From Lachnospiraceae bacterium (GTDB taxonomy: Bacteria; Bacillota; Clostridia; Lachnospirales; Lachnospiraceae): a stretch of 48,769 nt of DNA. This document shows positions 24,507 through 33,909 of this stretch, one piece after another. The notes below the pieces were generated by a model. The model did not search any database. It was not told the origin of the DNA and saw nothing but the letters and a program-made list of their open reading frames with translations. The position numbers and the translations under genes are program-made. The stretch's first letter is position 1. Each line of letters starts with the position of its first letter. The DNA is taken from NCBI GenBank assembly GCA_017618075.1, contig JAFZUY010000036.1, positions 1 to 48,769 of the forward strand, written 5' to 3'.

Positions 24507-25715
24507 ATGGAAAAAATTAAAATGATCACTCCGTTAGTCGAAATGGACGGAGATGAAATGACCAGAATACTTTGGAAGATGATCAAAGATGATTTGCTTC
24601 TTCCTTATATCGATTTAAAAACAGAATATTATGATTTGGGTCTTGTTAAAAGAAACGAAACCAACGATCAGGTTACAATTGACTCCGCTAATGCTACCAA
24701 GAAGTATGGTGTAGCAGTTAAATGTGCTACCATTACTCCCAACGCAGCCAGAGTGGAAGAGTATAACTTAAAAGAAATGTGGAAATCTCCCAACGGTACT
24801 ATCCGTGCTATGCTTGACGGTACTGTTTTCAGAGCTCCTATTATCGTTAAAGGTATCGAACCCTGTGTAAAGAACTGGGAAAAGCCCATTACGCTTGCAC
24901 GTCATGCATATGGTGATGTATATAAGAACACAGAAATGAAGATTCCCGGACCCGGAAAGGCAGAGCTTGTATTTACCGATGAAAACGGCAACGAAACACG
25001 TGCCACAATTCATGAATTCAAGGGTCCCGGAATCATTCAGGGAATTCACAATATCGATAAGTCCATCGAATCTTTTGCGAGAGCATGCTTTAACTATGCA
25101 CTTGATACAAAGCAGGAACTCTGGTTTGCAACAAAGGATACGATTTCAAAGAAATACGATCACAATTTCAAAGATATTTTCCAGGAAATCTTTGATAATG
25201 AGTACAAAGAGAAGTTTGATGCTGCAGGCATTACTTACTTTTACACACTTATTGATGATGCTGTTGCACGTGTAATGAAGTCCAAAGGCGGCTTTATCTG
25301 GGCATGCAAGAACTATGACGGCGATGTAATGAGCGATATGGTTTCCTCTGCTTTCGGTTCACTTGCCATGATGACATCCGTACTGGTATCTCCCGACGGA
25401 GTATACGAATACGAAGCTGCACACGGAACAGTTCAGAGACATTATTACAAGCATCTTAAAGGCGAAGAAACATCCACCAACTCTGTTGCTACTATTTTTG
25501 CATGGACCGGTGCTTTAAGAAAAAGAGGCGAGCTTGACAAGAATGAAGACCTTGTAAAATTTGCAAATCTTCTTGAGAAAGCTACAATAGCTACCATTGA
25601 GTCAGGTAAGATGACCAAGGACCTTGCACTTATCACATCACTTAAGGATGTTACGGTTCTTAATTCGGAGGACTTCATAAAAGAAATCAAGAAAACTCTT
25701 GATGAAATGATTTAA
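24507..25715 (+). CDS. icd: NADP-dependent isocitrate dehydrogenase
   Basis: A 402-residue enzyme of the IDH subfamily shared with eukaryotes, not the E. coli-type. The N-terminus [20 protein letters not shown], the substrate-binding [16 protein letters not shown] (with the phosphorylatable-type Ser), the metal-binding [20 protein letters not shown] region with [11 protein letters not shown], and the coenzyme site [10 protein letters not shown] are all present. It converts isocitrate to 2-oxoglutarate and completes the oxidative half-cycle with the upstream synthase. ATG 24507 was chosen over 24495 because GAGG (24497-24500) is its ribosome binding site. Confidence 0.95.
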   Translation: MEKIKMITPLVEMDGDEMTRILWKMIKDDLLLPYIDLKTEYYDLGLVKRNETNDQVTIDSANATKKYGVAVKCATITPNAARVEEYNLKEMWKSPNGTIRAMLDGTVFRAPIIVKGIEPCVKNWEKPITLARHAYGDVYKNTEMKIPGPGKAELVFTDENGNETRATIHEFKGPGIIQGIHNIDKSIESFARACFNYALDTKQELWFATKDTISKKYDHNFKDIFQEIFDNEYKEKFDAAGITYFYTLIDDAVARVMKSKGGFIWACKNYDGDVMSDMVSSAFGSLAMMTSVLVSPDGVYEYEAAHGTVQRHYYKHLKGEETSTNSVATIFAWTGALRKRGELDKNEDLVKFANLLEKATIATIESGKMTKDLALITSLKDVTVLNSEDFIKEIKKTLDEMI

Positions 25716-25736
25716 TTATTTGGAAATTTGTTTATA

Positions 25737-25772
25737 AAAGGCCTGGAGATTATGCATCTTCAGGTCTTTTAT
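25737..25772 (+). terminator. Terminator-like hairpin after icd
   Basis: AAAGGCCTGGAGAT (25737-25750) pairs with ATCTTCAGGTCTTT (25756-25769) as a 14-bp stem with two G-U pairs and a 5-nt loop. The U-tract is short, so it may terminate only part of the transcription into the next gene. Confidence 0.6.
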
Positions 25773-25790
25773 GTTTAAAAGGAGTTAATT

Positions 25791-26588
25791 ATGGAAAATT
25801 ATATTAAAGGAAACAAGGAAGCCTGGGAAGAGGCTTTTGATAAAAGAGATGCTTTGTGGGGAGCGGATATTACCGAAAGAATTAATAACGAAGATTATCC
25901 GTTTTTTAACGAAGATACCAAAAATGTTTTAAAAACAATTGACACAGAAGGTAAAGTAATCGGTCAGTTCTGCTGCAATAACGGCAGAGAACTGATGTCT
26001 CTTGTAAAATGCGGTAAAGCAAAGAAGGGTATCGGTTTTGATATAGCTGAAAATCAGGTGGCTTTTGCCAATGAAAAGGCTAAAGAACTTAATTTACCCT
26101 GCGAATTTGTAGCCATAAATATCTATGATATTGATGACACATATAAAGAGGTGTTTGATGTTGTCATTATAACAATCGGTGCACTTTGCTGGTTTGACGA
26201 TCTGGATAAATTCTTTGGAATTATCTCAAAGTGCATGAAACCCGGAGCCGAAATTATCATAAACGAACAGCATCCCTGCACCAATATGCTTGCTTCAGAA
26301 GGCGAAGAGGTATACAGCGCAGATCATAAAAAAGAATGCCATTATTCCTATTTCGAACACGAATGGAAGGGTAACGGCGGAATGTATTACATGACTCAGA
26401 AATGTTATGAATCCAAAACATTTACCGATTACTCACATTCAATGTCACAGATTATTCAGGGAATGTGTAATAACGGAATGGTAATTACCGGATTAAAAGA
26501 GTTTGATTATGATATCGGCGCAGGATTTTCCTCGATAGACGGATGCGAATATCCTTTATCCATGATTTTGCAGGGCAAGAAATTATAA
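25791..26588 (+). CDS. SAM-dependent methyltransferase-like protein
   Basis: A 265-residue protein of the class I methyltransferase fold. Motif I is degenerate (VIGQFCCNNGRELMSL in place of DxGxGxG), but GIGFDIAENQVAFANEKAKE (motif II), VAINIYDIDD (motif III) and the VVIITIGALCWFDDLDKFF segment follow in order. The late FEHEWKGNGGMYYMTQK is typical of a family found in many bacteria as uncharacterised methyltransferases. AAAGGAG lies 8 nt before the ATG. It ends at a bidirectional terminator shared with the ABC-F gene. Confidence 0.82.
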   Translation: MENYIKGNKEAWEEAFDKRDALWGADITERINNEDYPFFNEDTKNVLKTIDTEGKVIGQFCCNNGRELMSLVKCGKAKKGIGFDIAENQVAFANEKAKELNLPCEFVAINIYDIDDTYKEVFDVVIITIGALCWFDDLDKFFGIISKCMKPGAEIIINEQHPCTNMLASEGEEVYSADHKKECHYSYFEHEWKGNGGMYYMTQKCYESKTFTDYSHSMSQIIQGMCNNGMVITGLKEFDYDIGAGFSSIDGCEYPLSMILQGKKL

Positions 26589-26599
26589 TCAATAAAAAT

Positions 26600-26632
26600 C
26601 CCCGAATGTTTGCAATGCATTCGGGGTTTATT
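26600..26632. terminator. Bidirectional terminator
   Basis: CCCCGAATG (26600-26608) pairs with CATTCGGGG (26618-26626) across a 9-nt loop. T-rich tracts follow on the plus strand (TTTATTTTAT) and on the minus strand (complement of AATAAAAAT). It separates the convergent methyltransferase and ABC-F genes. Confidence 0.9.
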
Positions 26633-28594
26633 TTATGAGTTAAGTGTTTCCCATTCATCATATAAGGATGAGAGTTTATCGTTTAATTCAGCCTGTTCTG
26701 AACAAAGCTTGTTAAGTTTCGCCGAATTAACTGCAGTTTCGGGCTTGGCCATTTCTTCATCAATGGCTGATATTCTTGATTCAGTTTTCTCTATTTCAGC
26801 TTCAATCGATTTTATTTTATTTTCAAGCTTTCGTTTTTCGCTCTGGGCCTGTTTCTGTTCTTTCCAGTCAAGTTTTGCAGCAGTGTCGTTTATCGTTGAA
26901 GCAGAAACATTAAATGATGAAATTGAATCAACATCGGAATTGCTGGCGTTATTTGCAGGTCCGTTAATCAGTAAATCTATTTTCTCCAGTTCATCACGTT
27001 TCTCAAGATAATAATCATAATTTCCAAGATAATTAATGAGCTTACCGTTATTAAGCGACAGTATTCTGTCTGCGGTTTTATTCATAAAATATCTGTCATG
27101 AGAGACATATAGACATGTGCCTTCATAATTGTTAAGCGCATCTTCGAGAATTGCCTTTGAAGTCATATCTAAATGGTTTGTAGGCTCATCGAGGATTAGG
27201 AAGTTCGCTTTTGAAAGCATGATTTTAGCAAGAACAACCCTGCATTTTTCTCCACCGCTTAATACGCTTATTTTCTTGAATACATCATCGTCGCTGAACA
27301 GGAATGCACCGAGAGTATTCCTGATTTCTGTCTGCGTCATATTCGGATATGTGTCCGAGATTTCGTCAAACAAAGTCTTGTTATCGTCAATTACGGTTGA
27401 CTGCTGGTCAAAATAACCGATTGTAACATTCGAACCAAACTTTATATCACATGCGGAATCTGAAGGCAGCAAATCGTTTAGAATCTTTAGAATTGTGGTT
27501 TTACCCGAGCCGTTTGCACCGATAATAGCTACATGTTCGCCTTTTTTGATTTCAAAACCTATATCAGTAAAGAGGTTTCTCTCACCAAAAGATTTGGATA
27601 TTCCTTTTACGCTTAAAACATCCTTACCGCTTTCCTTGTCGGGAGATAAGAAAAGTTTCATTTCGTTGTCTGCGCTGACAGGCTTATCGAGAATTTCAAT
27701 TTTATCAAGCATTCGCTGCCTGGAATCGGCTCTTTTTATGCTTTTTTCCCTGTTAAAGGATCTGAGCTTTCTTATAACTTCCATCTGCCTTTTGATTTCA
27801 CGCTGCTGATTTTCGTATGCTGCGGTCAGGCTGTCGAAGTATTGTTCTTTTTTGACAATAAAATCATCATAATTGCCTTCATAAGCAATGATGGAAGAAG
27901 AGAAGATCTCTGCAACTTTATTTGCGATTCTATTAATAAAATATCTGTCGTGCGATACGAAAAGAACCGTGCTTGAAATGCCGGTTAAGTAATTCTCAAG
28001 CCATTCAACGGATTTTATGTCAAGATAGTTGGTAGGTTCATCTAAAAGAATAAGGTCAGGTTTTGTTAAAAGAATTTTACCGAGCATAAGCCTTGTTCTT
28101 TCACCGCCGGATAAAAGATTTATCCGCTTATTCGGATCATCGGCAAAGGAAAGGCCGTTTAAAACTCCGTTTATTTCGGATTTATAAGTATATCCGCCTT
28201 TTTTATCGAAGATTTCGAGCATGGAATGATATCTGTTCATGTAATCATCCATGTCCGATTCTTTTACGGATGACAGATTTTCTTCCATTTCACGTAATTT
28301 TGATTCATATTCGATTAAATCTCTTTTACATTCAAGCAGTTCATCATATAGGGTATTGTCTGACTCGTAATCCTGATTCTGGGCAACATATCCGATTGTA
28401 ATATCTTTTTTAAAGAACAAATCACCGGAATCCTTGGAGTATTCGCCTGTAATGATTTTAAGCAAAGAAGATTTGCCCGTACCGTTATCGCCGATTAGAG
28501 CACATTTATCTCCTTCGTTTAGAAGGAGAGATATATTGTTTAAAATTGTATTTTCACCGAATGAGAGTGAAATATTATTTAAATTAAGTATCAT
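26633..28594 (-). CDS. ABC-F family ATPase (YdiF/Uup-like)
   Basis: A 653-residue soluble protein with two ABC domains and no membrane segments. Domain 1 has Walker A GDNGTGKSS (about 36-44), signature LSGGERTRLML and Walker B LILLDEPTNYLD. Domain 2 has GANGSGKTT, LSGGEKCRVVL and LILDEPTNHLD. The interdomain linker is rich in Arg/Lys (about 245-300). A C-terminal coiled coil follows (about 575-650). ABC-F proteins bind the ribosomal E site and either relieve stalled elongation or protect against antibiotics. The YdiF-like layout suggests a housekeeping role, but antibiotic protection cannot be excluded. AGGAAAA before the ATG is the ribosome binding site. Confidence 0.93.
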   Translation of the reverse strand: MILNLNNISLSFGENTILNNISLLLNEGDKCALIGDNGTGKSSLLKIITGEYSKDSGDLFFKKDITIGYVAQNQDYESDNTLYDELLECKRDLIEYESKLREMEENLSSVKESDMDDYMNRYHSMLEIFDKKGGYTYKSEINGVLNGLSFADDPNKRINLLSGGERTRLMLGKILLTKPDLILLDEPTNYLDIKSVEWLENYLTGISSTVLFVSHDRYFINRIANKVAEIFSSSIIAYEGNYDDFIVKKEQYFDSLTAAYENQQREIKRQMEVIRKLRSFNREKSIKRADSRQRMLDKIEILDKPVSADNEMKLFLSPDKESGKDVLSVKGISKSFGERNLFTDIGFEIKKGEHVAIIGANGSGKTTILKILNDLLPSDSACDIKFGSNVTIGYFDQQSTVIDDNKTLFDEISDTYPNMTQTEIRNTLGAFLFSDDDVFKKISVLSGGEKCRVVLAKIMLSKANFLILDEPTNHLDMTSKAILEDALNNYEGTCLYVSHDRYFMNKTADRILSLNNGKLINYLGNYDYYLEKRDELEKIDLLINGPANNASNSDVDSISSFNVSASTINDTAAKLDWKEQKQAQSEKRKLENKIKSIEAEIEKTESRISAIDEEMAKPETAVNSAKLNKLCSEQAELNDKLSSLYDEWETLNS

Positions 28595-28715
28595 TTTTCC
28601 TGTATCCGTTTAAAATTGCTTAAAAAAGCACTAAAAATGATTTTATCAGCAAATAAAAATATTTACAAACCCTAATAAATGTGTTTTTATATTTTTTGTT
28701 ATATAAATAATGGTA

Positions 28716-28744
28716 TTTGTGTTTTTATTATGATATCATTACTA
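28716..28744 (+). promoter_or_regulatory. Probable promoter of the unknown membrane protein
   Basis: TTGTGT (about 28716-28721), 17-nt spacer, TACTAT (about 28739-28744). The preceding 28595-28715 is very AT-rich with no other signal seen. Confidence 0.5.
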
Positions 28745-28745
28745 T

Positions 28746-28780
28746 ATATGGGTATTTTGGAGGTTTATGACCCATATTTT
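28746..28780 (+). promoter_or_regulatory. 5' leader hairpin with an embedded GGAGG
   Basis: ATATGGGT (28746-28753) pairs perfectly with ACCCATAT (28770-28777) across a 16-nt loop and is followed by TTT. The loop contains GGAGG (28760-28764) and the ATG of a possible 12-codon leader ORF (28767-28805, MTHILWRRTENV). That ORF overlaps the start codon of the membrane protein gene. The hairpin could act as an early attenuator or simply stabilise the 5' end. Confidence 0.4.
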
Positions 28781-28797
28781 ATGGAGGAGAACTGAAA

Positions 28798-30300
28798 ATG
28801 TGTGAAGCGTTATATAAGGAAATTAAGAGTTATAAACGGTTGTTAATCGTTTATGCTTCAATTTTGCTTTTGGTGGCAGTTTTCTGTTCACCGTTTTTTG
28901 GCATTCAGGATTTTGTTGTAAGGGCTTCTGAAGAAGGTACTGTGCCTGTAGGAGAGACCATCAGCACTTTGACTGATTTATTCATGGGCAAGTCCTTAAG
29001 AAATGTTGCCGGAGCTTATGCTTCTGTAGTAGGTGTTTCTGCCGAGCCCTTTACAGCACTTGTTTATTTGGGACTTATTGAGAATATCAACAGACTTTGC
29101 GGAAGTCCGCTTAATATTGTATCAACACCTGCGGGAAATCCGATTGTATTTCTATTGATTGCCATATTCTTTGTAATAAGTAAACTTATGAAATCGTTTG
29201 AAACTACCAAGTTGTTTGGACTTTGTACTTTAGGCGAGCTTGAAAAGTATTTGGGCCTTGTATTTATCCTTGCACTCGGTGTTATGAACGTGGTAGGCCT
29301 GACTGATAAATTTGCCGTTGCGACCGTAAAAGCAGCTGCGGATGCCGGGACCGGCTCTGCCACAAGTGTTGCAATGGGAGTAGTTGCTACATTATTCTCG
29401 GTATTTATGGCACTTGTATCGGTTATCGTTTATCTGGTTGTTAAAACTGTATTTTTCGGACTTGATGCACTTCAGTCATGTTTCTCATTCGTTCCTTTCT
29501 CCGGAGCTTTGTTTGAGATATTCAAGACTGTATTTGTAATAGTAATTCTTTCAATAAACGTATTCTTCCCCTGGATTGGTGTGGCATTGAATATTATCGT
29601 ATTCTTTATCTGCCTCGTTCTTTTCAGATTCTTCTTAAGCGTGGAAGAGTTCTTAAGAAAGATTTACATCAAACCCTTTATTGCAAGACTTCGCGGTTTC
29701 AACGACGAAATTCCTTTTACCTACAAAAAGGTGCCTAAATTTATCAAGAAATACTGTGATGCAGAAAATATTGTGTATGATGTTGCAATTCCCGCATATG
29801 CGTTCAAGCATAAAGAGGCCAATGATTTCCGTATGAAATTCATGGAGAAAATCTGGGTTATTCATACTGAAAACGGTACTATGTTCCTAAAGAAGAAAGG
29901 CTTAAAGAAAATAGAGAAATACGAACTTTTCGGCAAGGAAAAGATGTATTACTTAAGAAAAGACTTCAGATTCCTTGAGATTTTCTCCAATCCCAAAGAT
30001 GAAAAACTTTCAAAGAAAGATCTTCGTGCGGTTATTTCTGTTGAATATGTATTGAGATTTGATGAGTTATGCGATCTTTTAGGATTTTACAATTATCACG
30101 TCGTAAAAGAAAACATCAAGCAGACCAAGAAAGAGCTTAAAGCCGAAAAACGTGAAGCACGTAAAGAGGCTATTAAATTACGAATCAGCACATTTACTGA
30201 CGGAACCGTTGAAAAATTAAAACCTGTGTATGCTAAGGTTACTGCAGCGCTTCCTTTCGGTAAGGATGAAGATGTGGACTATTTTGATTATGATAAATAA
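28798..30300 (+). CDS. Polytopic membrane protein with cytoplasmic tail, unknown function
   Basis: A 500-residue protein not recognised. An N-terminal hydrophobic stretch (about 14-32) is followed by a polar loop, then about five further hydrophobic segments (near 110-130, 145-165, 195-220, 240-262, 264-285). From residue 290 on it is soluble and basic, ending in a Lys/Glu-rich helix (KQTKKELKAEKREARKEAIK) and an acidic tail. The AAAKAAADAGTGSATSV-like small-residue loop around 170-190 lies between helices. GGAGGAG precedes the ATG. It is followed at 22 nt by the DUF1015 gene and may share its transcript. Confidence 0.8.
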   Translation: MCEALYKEIKSYKRLLIVYASILLLVAVFCSPFFGIQDFVVRASEEGTVPVGETISTLTDLFMGKSLRNVAGAYASVVGVSAEPFTALVYLGLIENINRLCGSPLNIVSTPAGNPIVFLLIAIFFVISKLMKSFETTKLFGLCTLGELEKYLGLVFILALGVMNVVGLTDKFAVATVKAAADAGTGSATSVAMGVVATLFSVFMALVSVIVYLVVKTVFFGLDALQSCFSFVPFSGALFEIFKTVFVIVILSINVFFPWIGVALNIIVFFICLVLFRFFLSVEEFLRKIYIKPFIARLRGFNDEIPFTYKKVPKFIKKYCDAENIVYDVAIPAYAFKHKEANDFRMKFMEKIWVIHTENGTMFLKKKGLKKIEKYELFGKEKMYYLRKDFRFLEIFSNPKDEKLSKKDLRAVISVEYVLRFDELCDLLGFYNYHVVKENIKQTKKELKAEKREARKEAIKLRISTFTDGTVEKLKPVYAKVTAALPFGKDEDVDYFDYDK

Positions 30301-30322
30301 TTTAGAAAGATGAGATAAAAAA

Positions 30323-31561
30323 ATGGCTAAAGTAATTCCTTTTAAAGGTATCAGACCCACAGTTGAAAAATGCAGCAAAATCGCTGCGCTTCCTTACGAC
30401 GTTTACAATCGAGAAGAAGCAAAAGAAGTAGTTTTAAAAAATCCCGACTCATTTCTTGCTATAGACAGAGCCGAAACATCATTTCCCGATGATGTTGATA
30501 CTTATGATGAGAGAGTATATCAGAAAGCTCATGATATGCTTTGGGAGAGAATCAAACAGGGTGATTTCGTTGAAGAAGACAAAAGAGTTTACTATATTTA
30601 CGAGCTTATCATGGACGGCCGTTCTCAGACCGGTATTGTAGCATGTGCTTCAATTGATGATTATATCAATAACGTAATTAAGAAACATGAGAATACCAGA
30701 GCAGACAAAGAAGTGGACCGTATCAAGCATGTAAGTGCATGTGAAGCTCAGACGGGACCTATTTTCCTTGCATACAGATCAAACGATGTTATTAACGCAA
30801 TCGTGTCTAAGATTAAAGGTACACCTGCCTTATATGATTTTGTTGCGGAAGACGGCATTACACATAAAGCATGGATTATTTCCGACGAAGCTGATATTGA
30901 AGCTATTGAAAAAGCCTTTGAAGGAATGGATTCAATCTATATTGCTGACGGACATCACAGATGTGCTTCAGCCTGCAAGGTTGGAATGAAAAAGAGAGAA
31001 GAAAATCCTAACTTTACAGGTGATGAAGAATTTAACTACTTCTTATCGGTACTTTTCCCCGATGATCAGCTTATGATCATGGATTACAACAGAGTCGTTA
31101 AAGATTTAAACGGCTTAAACGAAGCAGAATTCGAAGATAAGATTTATAAAGTATTTGATAAGGTTTCTGAAAGCAACGAGCCTATAAAGCCACAGGCTAA
31201 GGGACAGGTTTCGATGCTTTTAGGAGGAAAATGGACTTTGCTTAATGTAAAGGACGAATTTAAGTCAGAAGATCCTATTAAGGGCCTCGATGTATCAATT
31301 CTTCAGAACGAAATTCTCGATCCCGTACTTGGTATCAAGGATCCCAAGACTGATAAAAGAATCGATTTCGTCGGAGGCATCAGAGGTCTTAAGGAACTTG
31401 AAAGAAGATGCAATAAAGACTGCGTGCTTGCATTTGCAATGTATCCGACATCAATAGGCGAACTTTTCAATGTTGCTGATGCACATCTTTTAATGCCGCC
31501 CAAGAGCACATGGTTTGAACCGAAGCTTCGAAGCGGAATGTTTATTCATTGTATAAAATAA
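30323..31561 (+). CDS. DUF1015 family protein
   Basis: A 412-residue soluble protein of the uncharacterised DUF1015 family. It begins with the family signature VIPFKGIRPTVEKCSKIAALPYDV and has the highly conserved YIADGHHRCASA motif (about residues 210-221). The DGHHR motif resembles the DGxHR motif of the ParB/SerK-type nucleotide-binding fold, so ATP or ADP binding is a reasonable but unproven idea. The C-terminal NVADAHLLMPPKSTWFEPKLRSGM is also conserved. In other clostridia such genes lie near serine biosynthesis genes; here the next gene is a branching-enzyme-like pseudoenzyme. Confidence 0.92.
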   Translation: MAKVIPFKGIRPTVEKCSKIAALPYDVYNREEAKEVVLKNPDSFLAIDRAETSFPDDVDTYDERVYQKAHDMLWERIKQGDFVEEDKRVYYIYELIMDGRSQTGIVACASIDDYINNVIKKHENTRADKEVDRIKHVSACEAQTGPIFLAYRSNDVINAIVSKIKGTPALYDFVAEDGITHKAWIISDEADIEAIEKAFEGMDSIYIADGHHRCASACKVGMKKREENPNFTGDEEFNYFLSVLFPDDQLMIMDYNRVVKDLNGLNEAEFEDKIYKVFDKVSESNEPIKPQAKGQVSMLLGGKWTLLNVKDEFKSEDPIKGLDVSILQNEILDPVLGIKDPKTDKRIDFVGGIRGLKELERRCNKDCVLAFAMYPTSIGELFNVADAHLLMPPKSTWFEPKLRSGMFIHCIK

Positions 31562-31620
31562 AAACGGAGCCGGGCACGCTAAGTGAGCCAGGCGCCGATA
31601 AATACCCGGGGGTATATTTT

Positions 31621-33900
31621 ATGGATCAGAAACACTACAATATGATGGATTGGGAAGCCATTGAATCGATAGTTTACGCAGACTGCAACAAGCCCTGCGA
31701 TATACTGTCTGTTTCAAAGAAAGGGAAATCAAAGCTTATACAGGCATTTTATCCTGATGCTGAAAGCGTCACTGCACATTTTGCAGTGAATGGAAAGAAT
31801 AAAAGCCTTAAACTTGAAAAGGTTGATGAAGCAGGCTTCTTTGCTGAGTTTTTTACCTTTGAATATTCATCATATTATTTCAAGGTTGAATACAAAGAAA
31901 ACACTTTGGACAAGGTTTATGATCCTTACAGCTTTAAGATTACTCTTGATTCATCCGTAAAAGATGTAATTAAAGGCAAATCAGTAAAGGCCTACGAATC
32001 ATTCGGCGCTACCAAGAAGAAATATGACGGAATCGAAGGCTACGAGTTCATAGTTTATGCTCCTTCGGCTGATGGCGTTTCTTTAGTCGGAGATTTTAAC
32101 AACTGGAGAGAAAATGCCAACTTAATGCAGGCTGACAATTCAGCTAAAGGCATTTATAAACTCTTTGTTCCCGGCCTTAAGGATTATTCAAATTATAAAT
32201 ATGTGATTAACTGCAAGGGCCGGAAGGTTTTCAAAAACGATCCTTTTGCTCTCGGAATAGACGGTGACAATTCGGTTTGCGTTCCTTTTAGTTTCGCCGA
32301 AAAGGTTCCTAAGAAGAGCAAATGCCCCAAGGATCTTGAACTTCAGATACTTGAAGCAGACTTAAATGCTCTTTACAAAGAATATAAAGATTCCGATAAA
32401 GTATGTAATTATCTTTTAAACCATGCAAAGAAGCTTGATTACACTGCGATATCTTTTATACATTTGTTTAAATCAAACAATCCTAACGATATTTACGAAA
32501 TTCTCAATCCTTATTCGATTGATTTTACGAACGGATTAAACTGCGCAGAATTAAAAGATATTGTAACCAAGTTAAAGAAAGAAGGAATCATATCTTTTAT
32601 CGAACTTCCTTTGGCATATTCATCGGATTGTGAGAGTGGTCTTTTAAAATTTGACGGCACATCGCTTTTTGAAAATGCAGATGACAGACTCGGAAGACAT
32701 AATTTCTATAAAGCAATGCTTTATGATTATACGAATCCTTTTACGAAGTCATATCTTTTATCAAGCATTAATTACTTCTTAAATGAGTATGATTTTAACG
32801 GATTTGTTTGTCCGAACACAGGCGTTATTCTTTATCACGATTACAATAAGAAGGCAGGAGAGTTTATCACCGAAGAATGGGGCAGCACTTTAAATTCTAA
32901 GGGTGTTGAGTTCATAAAAGAAGTAAACAGATTTATCCATAAAGATTTTAAGAATGCCGTATCTATTGCAAGCATTTATGCATATTACAAAAATGTTACC
33001 GGCAAAAATCCCGAATCGCTTTGCTTTGATTTTGTAATGAACGCCGGAACAACTAATGAAGTGCTTGATTTCCTTAAGCTCGATCCTACATTCAGAAGAG
33101 ATAAGCTTGATTCTTTCCTTCTTTATGCGCATTTTACGAAGAAAGATGAAAAGTACATTTATCCGTATTCGTATAAAGAGAATACACAGGATTTTGCATC
33201 GATTTACGACAGAATGCCGGGCGATAAGAATCAGAAGTTCTCAAATCTTAAGATGGCTGTAATCTTTAAGCATCTTTTATACGGAGCACAGCTTACAAAT
33301 CTTGATATTGATGAACTTAAGGGCTGCGATGCAAAGTTAAAAGAAGTATACGAGAAATTCTATGCTGACTTCAGAAGAATCTATACATCTCATAAAATGA
33401 GAATGAGAAACTTCAATGAAGACAAGCCTTTCAGTTATAAATGCATTGATAACCAGGTATTTACGAGAGAGTATTTCGACGGTGACAAAGATTACATTAT
33501 AGTATTCAACTTCTCCAAAGATTCATATCAGAAATACAATATTCCCGTATCGCATGCCGGCGTCTATAAAGAAGTGTTTAATTCTGACAACGTTATTTAC
33601 GGCGGAGAAGGCGTAGAGAATAAAAAGGCTCTTCAGACCACTGAAAACGAGACAGAGGATAATGAGACATTAACAATTAAGCTTCCTGCACTATCTATCA
33701 TGGCTTTCGAATACAGAGAGTTTACCGAAAAGGAACTTGAAGCAATCTTCCTAAAAAAGAAGAAAGCAATGATTAAATTCGTTGACGGTGAAAAGAAAAA
33801 GATTAAGAATAAACTTAACGAAGATATAGAAGTTCTTAAAAAAGACGCAGACAAGCGTATGAAAGAACTTGATGAATTACTCAAACCTTTTGAAAAATAA
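31621..33900 (+). CDS. Glycogen branching enzyme-like protein lacking all catalytic acids
   Basis: A 759-residue protein derived from GlgB. Residues 10-110 match the GlgB N-domain (WEAIESIVYADCNKPCDIL, LIQAFYPDAESVTAHFAVNG). Residues about 140-220 form a CBM48 module (YEFIVYAPSADGVSLVGDFN). A GH13 barrel follows and keeps framework motifs such as MPGDKNQKFSNLK. The catalytic residues are gone: the nucleophile Asp position is Pro398 (NGFVCPN instead of DGLRVDA), the acid/base Glu is Ser451 (IASIYA instead of IAEEST), and the third Asp is Lys519 (YPYSYKE instead of LPLSHDE). A charged coiled-coil tail of about 55 residues (from about 700) is not usual in GlgB. ATG 31621 was chosen because GGGGG (31608-31612) lies 8 nt before it. 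A role in glycogen binding or regulation is inference. Confidence 0.88.
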   Translation: MDQKHYNMMDWEAIESIVYADCNKPCDILSVSKKGKSKLIQAFYPDAESVTAHFAVNGKNKSLKLEKVDEAGFFAEFFTFEYSSYYFKVEYKENTLDKVYDPYSFKITLDSSVKDVIKGKSVKAYESFGATKKKYDGIEGYEFIVYAPSADGVSLVGDFNNWRENANLMQADNSAKGIYKLFVPGLKDYSNYKYVINCKGRKVFKNDPFALGIDGDNSVCVPFSFAEKVPKKSKCPKDLELQILEADLNALYKEYKDSDKVCNYLLNHAKKLDYTAISFIHLFKSNNPNDIYEILNPYSIDFTNGLNCAELKDIVTKLKKEGIISFIELPLAYSSDCESGLLKFDGTSLFENADDRLGRHNFYKAMLYDYTNPFTKSYLLSSINYFLNEYDFNGFVCPNTGVILYHDYNKKAGEFITEEWGSTLNSKGVEFIKEVNRFIHKDFKNAVSIASIYAYYKNVTGKNPESLCFDFVMNAGTTNEVLDFLKLDPTFRRDKLDSFLLYAHFTKKDEKYIYPYSYKENTQDFASIYDRMPGDKNQKFSNLKMAVIFKHLLYGAQLTNLDIDELKGCDAKLKEVYEKFYADFRRIYTSHKMRMRNFNEDKPFSYKCIDNQVFTREYFDGDKDYIIVFNFSKDSYQKYNIPVSHAGVYKEVFNSDNVIYGGEGVENKKALQTTENETEDNETLTIKLPALSIMAFEYREFTEKELEAIFLKKKKAMIKFVDGEKKKIKNKLNEDIEVLKKDADKRMKELDELLKPFEK

Positions 33901-33909
33901 GGATAAATT

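Noticed and set aside
26610-27809. Plus-strand open frames opposite the ABC-F gene
   Set aside because: They are low-complexity Ser/Leu/Phe-rich complements of a well-conserved minus-strand gene.
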